64,000 nt of DNA from Photobacterium sanguinicancri (GCF_024346675.1 NZ_AP024851.1:372001-436000), one strand, 5' to 3'; numbered from the stretch's first letter, positions 24,057 to 33,783 are shown. Notes: generated by a model from the letters alone, not told the origin. Translations and numbers: made by a program.

Positions 24057-26918
24057 ATGCACTTAAATAGACGAAAGTCCCACAATCGACGATGGTTGCA
24101 CAGCATTTTGCTGGTGTGTGCAACTGTTGTGAGTTACCAGAGCGTAGCTCAAGTTCCTCCCCAAGATGTTCATTGGTTTGGTAAAAGCGATCTTCAACTA
24201 AACCCTAAACTTCACCCTTATACTTTAGATAACGGTATGCGAGTCGTGTTGGTTCCCAACAAAAAGCCAAGTCATGCTGTGGCAATGCGTTTGTATGTTC
24301 GCGCTGGAGCTTTGCAAGAGCAAGGAAATGTGGCAGGTGTGGCGCATTATCTCGAACATATGGCTTTCAATGGTTCAACCCATGTTCCAGAAGGTGAAAT
24401 GATCCATATCTTAGAACGACATGGGCTGGCGTTTGGACCTGATACCAACGCAGAGACGAATTTTGAGTTCACAGAATATATGCTTGATTTGCCAAAAAAT
24501 GATGATGAAAGCATAGATACCGCGCTGCATATTTTTCGTGAGACAGCATCTGAACTTACCTTGGCGCAAGGCGCGATTGATAGAGAGCGCCCAATAATTC
24601 TGGCGGAATATCGCCAACGCAATACATATGGCTTAAATGAGTTTGTGAGGTGGGGCAAGTTTGTCTATAAAGGGGCGGAGATGTATAACCATCTGCCTAT
24701 TGGGACAGTAGAAAGCATCAACAAAATTAATCACAAAGAGTTAAAGCAGTTCTACCAGCAGTATTACCGTCCTCAAAATACTACGTTAATTGTAAGTGGT
24801 GATTTTGAACTTGCAACAATGCGTAAGAGAGTTGAACAGCAATTTGCTAGCTGGCGCAATACGACGCCAATTGAATACACAGACATGACTCAACCTGTGA
24901 TTGAAGCAACGGAGCCTGAAGCGCAAGTAAGTATTGATAGAAATGCCCAAACGCAAGTGGGAATTCATTACTATCATGCGAAGCCGCAGCGTGTAGATCA
25001 TGTGGCGCAGCGATTAACGAATATTAAGCAGTTGATTGCTAATAATGCATTGAATCATCGTCTCGATAGTTTGAGTTACGCAAGCAATAGTCGGTTCTTA
25101 GGTGCGTCGACATCGTCGGAGTACACGTTGGGTGTGGGTGAGTTAAATTATGTGACTACGGTGACGCAACCGGGGGATTGGCAATATGGCTTAAAACAGC
25201 TGGAACGAACCATTCGTCAAGCGGCTAAATACGGTTTTAGTAACAAGGAAATTAAGCGTCAACTAGAGAGTTTCCACCGTAACCTTAAACTTGCTGCTAA
25301 TGATCCGAATGCAGGTACCAGCGGGGGGTATGCCCACGGTGTTTCCGCCAGCATCAAATACAAAAGAGTGATGTTAAGTGCGAAACAAGACTTGGCATTA
25401 TTTGATACCCACACTGACGCCTTTACTACTAAAAGCATTAATCATGCTTTTGGCAAAATGTATGGAGAAGGCCAGCCTCGTATTTTTGTGACAGATTCTG
25501 TGGCAAAAGCTATAGGTGATAATGCTCAAGTGACTTCTGCGAAGACGGTGCTTGCTAGTTATCAACAGAGTTTAGCGTCGCCAGTGTTGGCTTATCAAGA
25601 GCATGAAGTAGGCGCTTTTGCCTACCAAGACTTTGGACAACCGCAATCAGCGAAGTTAGTGAAAACTTCGCAATACGGAGCAATCAAGTCTTATCAGTTT
25701 GCCAATGGCGTTGTGCTTAATGTGAAGCATACGGATATCGAGAAAGACACTATCTATATTAACATTCGCATGGGACACGGTTTTAAATCTTTAACCGCAG
25801 TACAGGCGCCTTTGGTGCAAATGTTTAACTTTGGTTTTGCAGCTGGTGGCTTAGAAGCACATACTTTGAATGATCTTCGTACCATCTTTGGTGGTAAAGA
25901 TATTGGTGTGAGTATGACGTTGGCGGAAAATGCGATCAATGGCAATTATGTATCGGCACCAGATACGATTGAAGATCAGTTAGAAGTGTTCGCTGCATTT
26001 ATGACTCACCCAGCTTATCGTACGGAAGGAAAAACCTTTGCCGATAAAATCCTGAATAACTCATGGCAAAACCTAGAGCAATCACCGGAAGGTGTCGAAA
26101 ATGCTAACGTATATCCGCTGCTTTACCATGGTGATGCTCGTAGAGGGATGACGAAGCCTGAGGACTTAGATAAATTTGCGCTAAGCGATGTTGCACCTTT
26201 AGTGAAAGAGGCTACAGAAAAAGGCCCAATTGAACTTGCATTGGTAGGTGATATTACTGATGAGCAAGCCATCAAACTGATTGGTAAAACCTTTGGTGCA
26301 TTGGATATTCATGTGCAAGCGCCATCGAACAAAATGACACCATCGCTACCTCCTGCGTTAGTACCGTCAAAAGTGTGGTATCACCGAGGCGAGCCTAACA
26401 CGGCAGTTGCTTCCGGTTACTGGCCGCTTCCAGATGGTAAAGACTTCAAACAAGGTTTGGTTTATGATGTGATGAGTCAAGTTATCCGATTGAAACTAAA
26501 CACTAAAGTTCGAGAACAAGTGGGTGCCGTTTACACGCCTTATACTAGCCATCAGCAATCGCTAACGACCAAAGACTTTGGTTTTATTGCAATGCATAGC
26601 AATACCAAAGTTAAACAAGTTGATGACGTGTTGAAGATGTACCGCGAAATCATGGCTGATATTCGTCAAGGAAAGATCAGTGAAGATGAGATGACGCGTG
26701 CGTTAACACCAATCTTGGACCAGCTTGATCAGCGTGAAGAGAGTAACAGAGTGTGGATGGACCTTGCCGCCACAGCCTATAGTTACCCTGATATTGTGGA
26801 GCAGCAGAGCAGTATTGAAAAAGATATTCAGTCGATCACGGCGAAAGATATTCAATTGGCTGCGAAAGCGATCCCTGAAAAGAGTATGATGGCGGTGAAA
26901 GTTTTGCCGGCCTCTTAA
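24057..26918 (+). CDS. M16 family zinc metalloprotease, periplasmic
   Basis: About 953 residues with a signal peptide (basic start RRKSHNRRW, hydrophobic core, cut near SVAQ). Two M16 halves: the active half carries the inverted zinc motif HYLEHMAF (HxxEH) with a downstream Glu in TNFEFTEYML; the second half (about 520-950) lacks it, as usual for pitrilysin-type enzymes, and has the REQVGAVYTPY substrate-binding block. Full length for a two-domain periplasmic insulinase-like protease that degrades peptides. The frame opens at TTG 24045; the ATG at 24057 is taken as start. It is monocistronic with a strong terminator. Confidence 0.93.
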   Translation: MHLNRRKSHNRRWLHSILLVCATVVSYQSVAQVPPQDVHWFGKSDLQLNPKLHPYTLDNGMRVVLVPNKKPSHAVAMRLYVRAGALQEQGNVAGVAHYLEHMAFNGSTHVPEGEMIHILERHGLAFGPDTNAETNFEFTEYMLDLPKNDDESIDTALHIFRETASELTLAQGAIDRERPIILAEYRQRNTYGLNEFVRWGKFVYKGAEMYNHLPIGTVESINKINHKELKQFYQQYYRPQNTTLIVSGDFELATMRKRVEQQFASWRNTTPIEYTDMTQPVIEATEPEAQVSIDRNAQTQVGIHYYHAKPQRVDHVAQRLTNIKQLIANNALNHRLDSLSYASNSRFLGASTSSEYTLGVGELNYVTTVTQPGDWQYGLKQLERTIRQAAKYGFSNKEIKRQLESFHRNLKLAANDPNAGTSGGYAHGVSASIKYKRVMLSAKQDLALFDTHTDAFTTKSINHAFGKMYGEGQPRIFVTDSVAKAIGDNAQVTSAKTVLASYQQSLASPVLAYQEHEVGAFAYQDFGQPQSAKLVKTSQYGAIKSYQFANGVVLNVKHTDIEKDTIYINIRMGHGFKSLTAVQAPLVQMFNFGFAAGGLEAHTLNDLRTIFGGKDIGVSMTLAENAINGNYVSAPDTIEDQLEVFAAFMTHPAYRTEGKTFADKILNNSWQNLEQSPEGVENANVYPLLYHGDARRGMTKPEDLDKFALSDVAPLVKEATEKGPIELALVGDITDEQAIKLIGKTFGALDIHVQAPSNKMTPSLPPALVPSKVWYHRGEPNTAVASGYWPLPDGKDFKQGLVYDVMSQVIRLKLNTKVREQVGAVYTPYTSHQQSLTTKDFGFIAMHSNTKVKQVDDVLKMYREIMADIRQGKISEDEMTRALTPILDQLDQREESNRVWMDLAATAYSYPDIVEQQSSIEKDIQSITAKDIQLAAKAIPEKSMMAVKVLPAS

Positions 26919-26960
26919 GCGCGTAAGCAATGTAATCACAAATTAGCTATGACATAACCC

Positions 26961-26988
26961 AAAGGCGCATTAAATGAAATGCGCCTTT
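26961..26988 (+). terminator. terminator after the M16 protease gene
   Basis: Perfect 11-bp stem AAAGGCGCATT/AATGCGCCTTT (26961-26971 with 26978-26988) followed by TT. Confidence 0.92.
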
Positions 26989-27011
26989 TTGTATCTGGTT
27001 GAAATGCTTAG

Positions 27012-27277
27012 TTAACCAGTAAAATTTAGGATTGATTGCTCAAGGATTTGCTTAAACGCTGTGGTAGCTTGGCTATCAAAAATGCTTGGTGATACCACCA
27101 CCCCAATACCACACTTATCGCCGTAAGGCACAAGGGTGATGATCAAGCCATAATGCCCTTGCAATGGGAAGTTGGCTCTGCCAGCTTTTAGGGATTATTG
27201 GTAAACTCAAGTTTAGCGGCGCTGTCACGGTTGTAGTGACCAAAATTAGCAACGCACTGTTCAAGTAAGGTAAGCAT
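27012..27277 (-). pseudogene. frameshifted gene fragment downstream of apbE
   Basis: Two coherent reading frames on the - strand join through a frameshift/stop near 27190. The first starts at an ATG at 27277 and reads LLEQCVANFGHYNRDSAAKL up to a TAA; the second continues with GRANFPLQGHYGLIITLVPY and ends at TAA 27012. Together they look like the C-terminal 80 or so residues of one protein. The family is not recognised. Its upstream end coincides with the border of the block that is also found at 23098. Confidence 0.6.
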
Positions 27278-27296
27278 ATTTATGTTTTTGAGTGTG

Positions 27297-28244
27297 CTAT
27301 TTGGCGTAGTTGATAGTGTTTCCATTATCAATTAACCCTTGAGTTACGTGGACTTCTCCATGGTTTGAAACAGCGATAGCTTCTATATCCGCCTGCTGAT
27401 TTAGGTAATGAAGCGCCTCTATTATCGAGGGTAAAAAGCCGGCGGTGCTCCATATTTCGCCATCGATAGAATGTTTAGAAATGATCGTGAGGCTGGCAAT
27501 GTCAGTGGAAATTGGCATGCCTGTTTTTGCATCCAATAGATGATGATAGCGCTGGCCATTTGCATGGAAAAAGCGTTCATTTATGCCAGACGTCACCATA
27601 GATGCACCTTGAAGAGGAACTGCACGAATGATGGAACCACGTTCAGCGAAAGGGTGTTGAATACCGACATTCCATGCTTGGTTGGCATTGTTTGGTGAAT
27701 GGCCGATGGTTAAGACATTCCCACCTAAACTGATAAAACCATGCTTAACGCCAGCGTTTACCAGTTGTTTTTTCACTTCATCAGCAAAAAAGCCTTTGGC
27801 AATAGCGCCTAGATCAATTTCCATACGGGGCTGGCTGAGGAAAACCGAGTGATTGTGCTCGTCTAAAATAATATTTTTAGGATCAACCAAAGAAAGTTTG
27901 GCTGCTATTTCCTCTGGTGTGGGCACTTTTGCATCGTTAAAGCCGATACGCCAAGTTTTAACCAGTGGCCCGATCGCGATGTTAAATGGGTTTGCAAGAT
28001 CTTCACTGATTGTTTTGGCTATTTTGATCAGATTAAAGAGATCGGGCTGTACCATAACAGGTGAAATACCAGCATGACGGTTAACGCGCATTAATTCAGA
28101 GTCAGCTTGATTCACGGTGAACCGCTGAGCGTATTGATGAAGTTGGCGATAAGCATCTTGAATCAGTTGCTCACCGTTTGAATGGTGAACAACTAAGTCT
28201 ATGAATGTTCCCATCATTTGGAATCTGGTCTGATACTTTGCCAT
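27297..28244 (-). CDS. apbE: ApbE family FAD:protein FMN transferase
   Basis: 315-residue flavin transferase that attaches FMN from FAD to a Ser/Thr of an FMN_bind domain. Motifs: GTFIDLVV near the start, GAIAKGFFADEV, GGNVLTIG, and YHHLLDAKTGMP with the metal- and nucleotide-binding region. There is no signal peptide or lipobox, unlike periplasmic ApbE, so it acts in the cytosol. It lies 185 bp downstream of the three-domain reductase gene, whose FMN_bind domain is the obvious substrate. The pairing matches cytosolic flavinylated reductases such as Klebsiella NADH:fumarate reductase. Confidence 0.93.
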   Translation of the reverse strand: MAKYQTRFQMMGTFIDLVVHHSNGEQLIQDAYRQLHQYAQRFTVNQADSELMRVNRHAGISPVMVQPDLFNLIKIAKTISEDLANPFNIAIGPLVKTWRIGFNDAKVPTPEEIAAKLSLVDPKNIILDEHNHSVFLSQPRMEIDLGAIAKGFFADEVKKQLVNAGVKHGFISLGGNVLTIGHSPNNANQAWNVGIQHPFAERGSIIRAVPLQGASMVTSGINERFFHANGQRYHHLLDAKTGMPISTDIASLTIISKHSIDGEIWSTAGFLPSIIEALHYLNQQADIEAIAVSNHGEVHVTQGLIDNGNTINYAK

Positions 28245-28429
28245 TGAGGTGTGATTACCTATGGGTTAGACGAAAAATGGTCTCGATTGAAACGTAAGAA
28301 GAGGGAAGCCGTGCCTCCCTCTGTGAATGTCAACCTGAATTGACTTTAAGGAAATAGTGAATGTTTGCTCTGTATATTAATACTGAGCAGCGAACTCCGA
28401 GACACTATTCCCTTAGCATCTAGCTAGGG

Positions 28430-31400
28430 TTAACTGCGGTTGGCTGCACTTTCACCGGCAATACGGCCATAAGTGAAGATATCAATTAACGCGTTGCCAC
28501 CTAAACGGTTACCCGCGTGGATACCCCCAGTGATTTCCCCCGCAGCATATAAGCCCGAAATGATCGCGCCGTCTTTGTTGATTACCCGTGCTTGCGTATC
28601 AATCTTTAGTCCCCCCATGGTGTGGTGAACGGAAGGTTGGCGTGGTGTAGCATAGAACGGTGCTTGCTCTACTTTTAAGCCAAATGCACTTTTGTTGAAT
28701 TCAGAATCATGCCCTTGTTCGACACAAGCGTTGTATTGCTGGATGGTTTTCGTTAACTCCGTTTGTGGCATTCCAATTTTTTCAGCCAGCTCTTCAAGGG
28801 TATTAGCTTGAATGATGATGCCTTCTTTGATCTCTCGCTCGATAGTTTCATCAGAGGTATTCGCTGCGGTTTGACGGATCTTGTCATCTGCAATCATATA
28901 AATCAGACCACCATTATCAAAGAAAGCCTCAGATAGCACATCGCGGCTGCCGCATTCATCCACAAAGCGTTTACCTTGCTGGTTAACGAAGACAAAGTTC
29001 TCTGGTGGAACGATCAGTCCAGTTAACAATGCGCCAGATTTAGGATCACCAATCGGCATTAGTTGCACAAACCCCATGCCGACTAACTCTGCACCGGCTT
29101 TTTCACCAATCTCGATACCATCACCAATGAGTGCTGGCGAGTTGGTTGTTTTGATATCATCGGCGATCTCTTTCCAGTACGAGTTGTACTTTTTGATCAT
29201 CTGCGTATTGGCGCCAAATCCACCTGAAGCCAGTACGACACCGTGATTCACTTTGATGACCAGTTTGGTACCGTTCGCTTGTGTTGCTTTGATACCGATG
29301 ACTTTGCCATCTTCAATCATCAGATCTGTAGCGCGTGTATCGGTAATAATACGGCCATTTTGTTCTTGAATACTTTTTTGTAGTTTATCAACAAACTCAA
29401 CGCCTTTTGGACGTTTAGGCTTGTGTGCTCGACGCCATAATGCCCCAACAGGAATTTCAACAACGCTGCGGTCAAAATCGATGCCTTTTTCGCTTAACCA
29501 GTCAATTGACTCCATTGCGCGTGAGGTCAGGGTTTCGACTAAATCATATTGGCCATAAATCGATTCACCGTTTAGGTCGGTGCGTTTACCTCCGAGGTAG
29601 GTTTGAATACGGTGTAATTCAACAGAATCAAAGAGGTATTGCTTGCCGCTTGCGAGAGCGCTGAAGTAAGTATCTAATTGTGATTTAAGTACTTTAAAAT
29701 CAGCAAGGTACTGATCTGCAAACTCTGACTCCGGCGTTTGAGCCAACGCCATTAGGTTTTCTTTTTCGCCTGGTAGCGCTGCGAAATCATTTTGCCATTC
29801 AGGTTCAGCGGCATTCACCCAACCACCAGTACGCACAGTGTTGCCACCAATGGCTGGGAATTTTTCGAGTAAAATAACTGACTTACCTTTATCAAGTGCT
29901 GTCAGCGTGGCACTCAATCCTGCGCCGCCGCCACCAACAACCACGATATCTACATTTTCTTCGACGGTTTTAGATGACCATTCAACCGCTTCTCGAGCTT
30001 TACAGCGTAGCGCCTCTGAGTTACCACCAGCGAGATCAACGGCATTGGACACACCATCGATAACCGCTTGGCTACTGACAGTAGCCCCTGAAATTACATC
30101 GATATTTAAGGTTTGACCATCTAGGATTTGTTGTGGAATACGTTCAAATGCAGGGTTGGCAATACCGTCTGATTCTTTTGACGAATCAACCGTAATCTCA
30201 AGGATCTTATCTTCTGAGAAGGTCACAGTGACAGGTAAGTTGCCATTATGACCACGGCCATAAGCGGTATACTCACCTGAATCAAACTTAATTGAAACGT
30301 TTTGTAACTCTTTGATCCGCTGATGTTTAAGCGCTTCGGCAGCACTATCTACAATCATATAATCCATGATATCCCACAGTGGGGTGGGTATGAGCAAGGC
30401 TTCTTGCTGGGCAATGTCCGCAAACTCAGCACAGGTTTCATTCTTTAATGCTTTAGCGGCCCATGTCGGTTCGACTAAGTAGCCTTTACCCACACTCACC
30501 ATGTCGTAGCCATGTGCGAGCGCCTTTTCTGCATCGGTCGTTTGTGCAATACCACCGACCCCAATGACTGGTATTTTGGCAACGGCTTCAGATTGAAGCT
30601 GACGGTATTTAGTGATGAGCGGTTCTTTATCTTCTGGGGTAACAATAGAATTACGGACCCAGTTACCCATTGAAAAATGGAAATAATCCAAGCCGTGTGT
30701 CGCCAGCTTATCTAACAGGTGCATGGTATCGTCGAAGCGGATACCTGGCTCTTCAATTTCTTCAGGCGAGAAGCGATAACCGATAATGAAGTCCGACTTA
30801 TTATGCGATTGTGCGACTTGTTTGGTTTTATCTAAAACGGCAAGTGGGAATCTTGTGCGTTTCTCAATATCGCCCCCCCATTGATCATTTCTACGGTTGG
30901 AGTGTGGAGAGAAAAACTGTTGGATTAGATAGGTGTTTGCACCGTGGATCTCAACACCATCAAAACCAGCCAAGATGGCGCGATTTACGGCATTACCGAA
31001 ATGCTCAATCATTGCAGCAATTTGAACTTCGGTCATTTCAAGCGGCGTTTCAGCGTTATCCCTAAGTGCAGCAACTGGGCTTGCTGAGATAGGTTGGTGA
31101 CCGCCATTGAATTCTGGGTTTGCCATGCGGCCAGCGTGATAGATTTGCAAAATAGCTTTAGAGCCTTTCGCTTTGAGAGCATCGGCAAGTTTTTTCAGTC
31201 CCTTGATTTTACTATCTGTATCAATACCCAATGCTCCGGGGAAAGCACGACCATAATTTTCTACGAAAGCACTTTCTACAATAATGGCACCCGCATCACC
31301 AGCGCGAGAGGCGTAATAGGTGATCATCTCTTGTGTCACGCCGCCATCAAAAAAAGCGGATTGAATCGTCATTGGCGCCATTACGATACGATTCTTTAGC

Positions 31401-31444
31401 TGGACCCCTGATTGAAATACGATTTCATCGACTAACTGAGTCAT
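28430..31444 (-). CDS. three-domain NADH:enoate/fumarate reductase-like flavoprotein (OYE + FMN_bind + FAD_binding_2)
   Basis: 1004 aa from the ATG at 31444 (AAGGAAAA upstream). Domain 1 (about 5-345) is an old-yellow-enzyme barrel (ILQIYHAGRMANP, GFDGVEIHGAN). Domain 2 (about 385-475) is FMN_bind with the flavinylation motif ISGATVSS; Ser457 is the likely FMN acceptor. Domain 3 (about 495-1000) is a FAD_binding_2 fumarate-reductase-like unit (VVVGGGGAGLSATLTALDKG, HHTMGGL, GNRLGGNALIDIFTYGRIAG). No signal: cytosolic. The layout equals the soluble NADH-dependent fumarate, acrylate or cinnamate reductases described from Klebsiella and Vibrio; the exact 2-enoate substrate is open. The partner transferase apbE lies directly downstream. 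Confidence 0.9.
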   Translation of the reverse strand: MTQLVDEIVFQSGVQLKNRIVMAPMTIQSAFFDGGVTQEMITYYASRAGDAGAIIVESAFVENYGRAFPGALGIDTDSKIKGLKKLADALKAKGSKAILQIYHAGRMANPEFNGGHQPISASPVAALRDNAETPLEMTEVQIAAMIEHFGNAVNRAILAGFDGVEIHGANTYLIQQFFSPHSNRRNDQWGGDIEKRTRFPLAVLDKTKQVAQSHNKSDFIIGYRFSPEEIEEPGIRFDDTMHLLDKLATHGLDYFHFSMGNWVRNSIVTPEDKEPLITKYRQLQSEAVAKIPVIGVGGIAQTTDAEKALAHGYDMVSVGKGYLVEPTWAAKALKNETCAEFADIAQQEALLIPTPLWDIMDYMIVDSAAEALKHQRIKELQNVSIKFDSGEYTAYGRGHNGNLPVTVTFSEDKILEITVDSSKESDGIANPAFERIPQQILDGQTLNIDVISGATVSSQAVIDGVSNAVDLAGGNSEALRCKAREAVEWSSKTVEENVDIVVVGGGGAGLSATLTALDKGKSVILLEKFPAIGGNTVRTGGWVNAAEPEWQNDFAALPGEKENLMALAQTPESEFADQYLADFKVLKSQLDTYFSALASGKQYLFDSVELHRIQTYLGGKRTDLNGESIYGQYDLVETLTSRAMESIDWLSEKGIDFDRSVVEIPVGALWRRAHKPKRPKGVEFVDKLQKSIQEQNGRIITDTRATDLMIEDGKVIGIKATQANGTKLVIKVNHGVVLASGGFGANTQMIKKYNSYWKEIADDIKTTNSPALIGDGIEIGEKAGAELVGMGFVQLMPIGDPKSGALLTGLIVPPENFVFVNQQGKRFVDECGSRDVLSEAFFDNGGLIYMIADDKIRQTAANTSDETIEREIKEGIIIQANTLEELAEKIGMPQTELTKTIQQYNACVEQGHDSEFNKSAFGLKVEQAPFYATPRQPSVHHTMGGLKIDTQARVINKDGAIISGLYAAGEITGGIHAGNRLGGNALIDIFTYGRIAGESAANRS

Positions 31445-31468
31445 CAATTTTTCCTTTTTACAGATTAA

Positions 31469-31530
31469 TTTTCATATAAAATAAGCCTGTAGAATTTGTT
31501 GCTTTGTGGCAGGTACGTTTTATATGAAAA
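31469..31530. promoter_or_regulatory. 21-bp inverted repeat upstream of the reductase gene
   Basis: Arms at 31469-31489 and 31510-31530 match at 17 of 21 positions (core TTTTCATATAAAA / TTTTATATGAAAA), with a 20-nt spacer. It lies 25-86 bp before the start codon. It could be a two-site operator or a leader hairpin. Confidence 0.5.
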
Positions 31531-31911
31531 CTGGATATCAAAACCGGAGATAAAGAGCAGGCATGAAAACAATAGGATCCTGCGATGGCGCTTCACTGCG
31601 CTTATAACCACAAAAATTATATTGATTTATAATTATGAGTAAAATGAATGGTTTGCATTGTTTGTATGACATAAACACATAAATGTTATTGTCTGATGGC
31701 GAGAGAGCTTGGTAGGTGCTGGATATTAGTTAGTGAGGGGTTGTGATAATTATTTTAATTATCAGTGCTTTAATATTGGTGTTGGGCGTTCAAAAAGGGA
31801 AGGAGCTATGACGTTTAGCGGTTTTGAATTATTCATGAATATGAGTGGATGGCTTTATTATTATCAACGCCCTTAGGCGCTGATAATATGTAAGTCGACT
31901 TAATTCATCCG
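31531..31911. other. intergenic region without a supported gene
   Basis: AT-rich. A 14-codon ORF (31563-31607, + strand) with a GGAG-like element upstream is the only thing seen and is too short to call. Confidence 0.4.
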
Positions 31912-32460
31912 TCAGCTTGGTATCAATGACTTATCACGCACAAAGCTGTTTTGAACGATACAGCCTAAAAATTGCTGTGATTCAACATGCTTGAATTTTA
32001 GTGGTGCTGCTAGTTCGCCAAACAGTGAAATACCACCGCCAAGTAGGGTAGGAATAGTGGTGATGATCATTTCATCGATCATGTCTTCTTTCAGAAAGTT
32101 TTGGATAGTCACGCCACCATCAATGTAAAGGCTGTTGAAGCCTTGCGCATTGATTTGACCAACTACGTCTTTTAGCTCTCCCTTTACGAGGAAGATTTTG
32201 TCTTCATAGCCAGCAGGAACCTCCGCCATGGTGTTGCTCAAAACAAAAACAGGCTTTGGGTAGGGCCATTCACAGTCAAAACTTAGCACCATATCAAGCG
32301 TGTTACGGCCCATCACAAGCGCATCAATACGATCCATAAAGTTACCAAACCCCATATCTGAACCCTCAGGGTTTGGGACTTCGTGTAACCAATCAATCTT
32401 GTTGTTTTTGTCTGCAATGTATCCATCAAGACTGGTTGCGATATAAACGATATTCGACAT
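31912..32460 (-). CDS. dihydrofolate reductase/RibD C-terminal family protein
   Basis: 182-residue cytosolic protein of the YwjB/RibD_C type (reductase fold shared by DHFR and the riboflavin pyrimidine reductase). It opens SNIVYIATSLDGYIADKNN, then DALVMGRNTLDMV, YIDGGVTIQNFL and PTLLGGGISLF, the usual family blocks. Start is the ATG at 32460 behind GTGGAG; the frame runs on to 32559 without support. It is divergent from a TetR gene with a 15-bp palindrome between, so it is the likely target of that repressor. The substrate is unknown. Confidence 0.88.
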   Translation of the reverse strand: MSNIVYIATSLDGYIADKNNKIDWLHEVPNPEGSDMGFGNFMDRIDALVMGRNTLDMVLSFDCEWPYPKPVFVLSNTMAEVPAGYEDKIFLVKGELKDVVGQINAQGFNSLYIDGGVTIQNFLKEDMIDEMIITTIPTLLGGGISLFGELAAPLKFKHVESQQFLGCIVQNSFVRDKSLIPS

Positions 32461-32520
32461 CTTTGACTCCACGCTCGTGATCATTATCAGTTGGCAATTT
32501 ATGTCTAACGCTATAAAATA

Positions 32521-32535
32521 TTCTACAGTGTAGAA
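32521..32535. promoter_or_regulatory. 15-bp palindromic operator
   Basis: TTCTACAGTGTAGAA, a perfect 7-1-7 palindrome in the 98-bp gap between the divergent RibD-like and TetR genes, next to a TATAAAAT -10-like element (32511-32518). Probable TetR-family binding site. Confidence 0.75.
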
Positions 32536-32558
32536 ATTAATTGTAGCGAGTGATCTCA

Positions 32559-33125
32559 ATGAGTGTCAATGAGAAAAAACGTGGTCGTCCGAGTGGTAAG
32601 GGAAGTCAGCTTAGCCAAGCTTCGATCATCGAACAGGCGAAAAACTTGATGCAAGTTGAAGGTAAAATCCCCAGTATTCGCAAGTTATCAGCTGCGTTAA
32701 ATGTGGATGCGATGGCGATCTACCATTACTTCAAAAATAAAGAGGCTTTGTTAGAAGCCATTACAGTTTCTTTGGTGACTGATATTTATGAGCCGAAAAC
32801 CAATGCCCAATGGCAAGTAGAACTAGAGCACCTGTGTCATAGCTATTTATGTTTATTGGCGCAATACACTGGCTTACTTGAAACTTTGCTAAGTATGAAA
32901 TCAACAGGGCCAGCTCACGTGTTTATAGATCGTTTTAATTTGATTATTGAACCACTGGCACTTTCTGATTCTATGCAAGAAAACGCTATTGGTTTGCTGG
33001 TGGATTATCTTCACGGTTTTGCTTTGGCGATGAAGTGCAGTGATGGTGCTTTAACGATCGATATGTGCCAAGGTGCGCTGGCCTTGTATTGTCGTGGAAT
33101 TGCGAGTGAGTCTGTTAACCGCTAA
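32559..33125 (+). CDS. TetR/AcrR family transcriptional regulator
   Basis: 188 aa. The basic N-terminus (NEKKRGRPSGKGSQLS) precedes a TetR HTH (PSIRKLSAALNVDAMAIYHYFKNKEALLEAI, about residues 36-66) and a helical ligand domain. ATG at 32559 is taken; GTG at 32550 is also in frame. It is divergent from the RibD-like reductase gene and probably represses it and itself through the palindrome at 32521. Confidence 0.9.
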   Translation: MSVNEKKRGRPSGKGSQLSQASIIEQAKNLMQVEGKIPSIRKLSAALNVDAMAIYHYFKNKEALLEAITVSLVTDIYEPKTNAQWQVELEHLCHSYLCLLAQYTGLLETLLSMKSTGPAHVFIDRFNLIIEPLALSDSMQENAIGLLVDYLHGFALAMKCSDGALTIDMCQGALALYCRGIASESVNR

Positions 33126-33189
33126 GTAGCCACCGTGCTCACGATGGCCAACAATCAACTCTGCCTCATGAAATTAAGGTTATTGGTCG

Positions 33190-33783
33190 TTAGGGCGTTT
33201 TAATTGCGTTAAAAATTTCACCGCTGGCTGACTCTTGGATACTTGCTTGGTAATAACGGGCAACATCACTCGCTGGGATACCTGTGCTGCTATCAACTCC
33301 CCATTGCTCCATAGTTTCTTTTACCATGCTAGGGCTAACAGCGTTGATACGTTTGTTTGCAGGGAGTTCGAGCGCAGCAGTAGCAACAAAAGCATCTATT
33401 GCCGCGACGCCCATCGCAATAGCTGTTGTGTTGGGCATGAGAATATTAGCGGCTTGACCTGAGGTTAGGGTGATTGAACCACCGTCAGATAAGTGCTCTA
33501 AGCCATACGTACAAGGTTAACTTGCCCCATAACTTTGTTATGTAATACATTGAGGAACCCTGATTCTGGCATAGTTTGTAAGTTACCCATTTCCAGCCAT
33601 GCTAACAATGGCATCAACAGTGCCAATTTGTTCAAACAGGCGATGAATCGACTCTGTACTTTCAATATCAACAGTGAGCTCGCCAGTGGAATGTCCAACG
33701 GGAATTACGTCGTGATCTTGTTGTAATAAACGCACTGTCGCTTTACCGATCAAACCATTGGCACCAATTGCTAAAATTTTCAT
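33190..33783 (-). pseudogene. frameshifted short-chain dehydrogenase
   Basis: An SDR of about 200 aa split over two frames. The N-terminal part (33783 down to about 33583) reads MKILAIGANGLIGKATVRLL; the middle (to about 33505) is in another frame (MPESGFLNVLHNKVMGQVNL); the C-terminal part returns to the first frame (ALELPANKRINAVSPSMVKE, ending 33190). The first shift fits loss of an 8-bp GGAAATGG repeat unit and the second loss of one T in GCTTTAG. Restoring both gives 603 nt, exactly 200 codons plus stop. Family of NAD(P)-dependent SDRs; now almost certainly non-functional. Confidence 0.88.

Noticed and set aside
31563..31607. 14-codon ORF with a purine-rich upstream element
   Set aside because: Too short, no conserved feature, and no downstream gene on the + strand that it could control.
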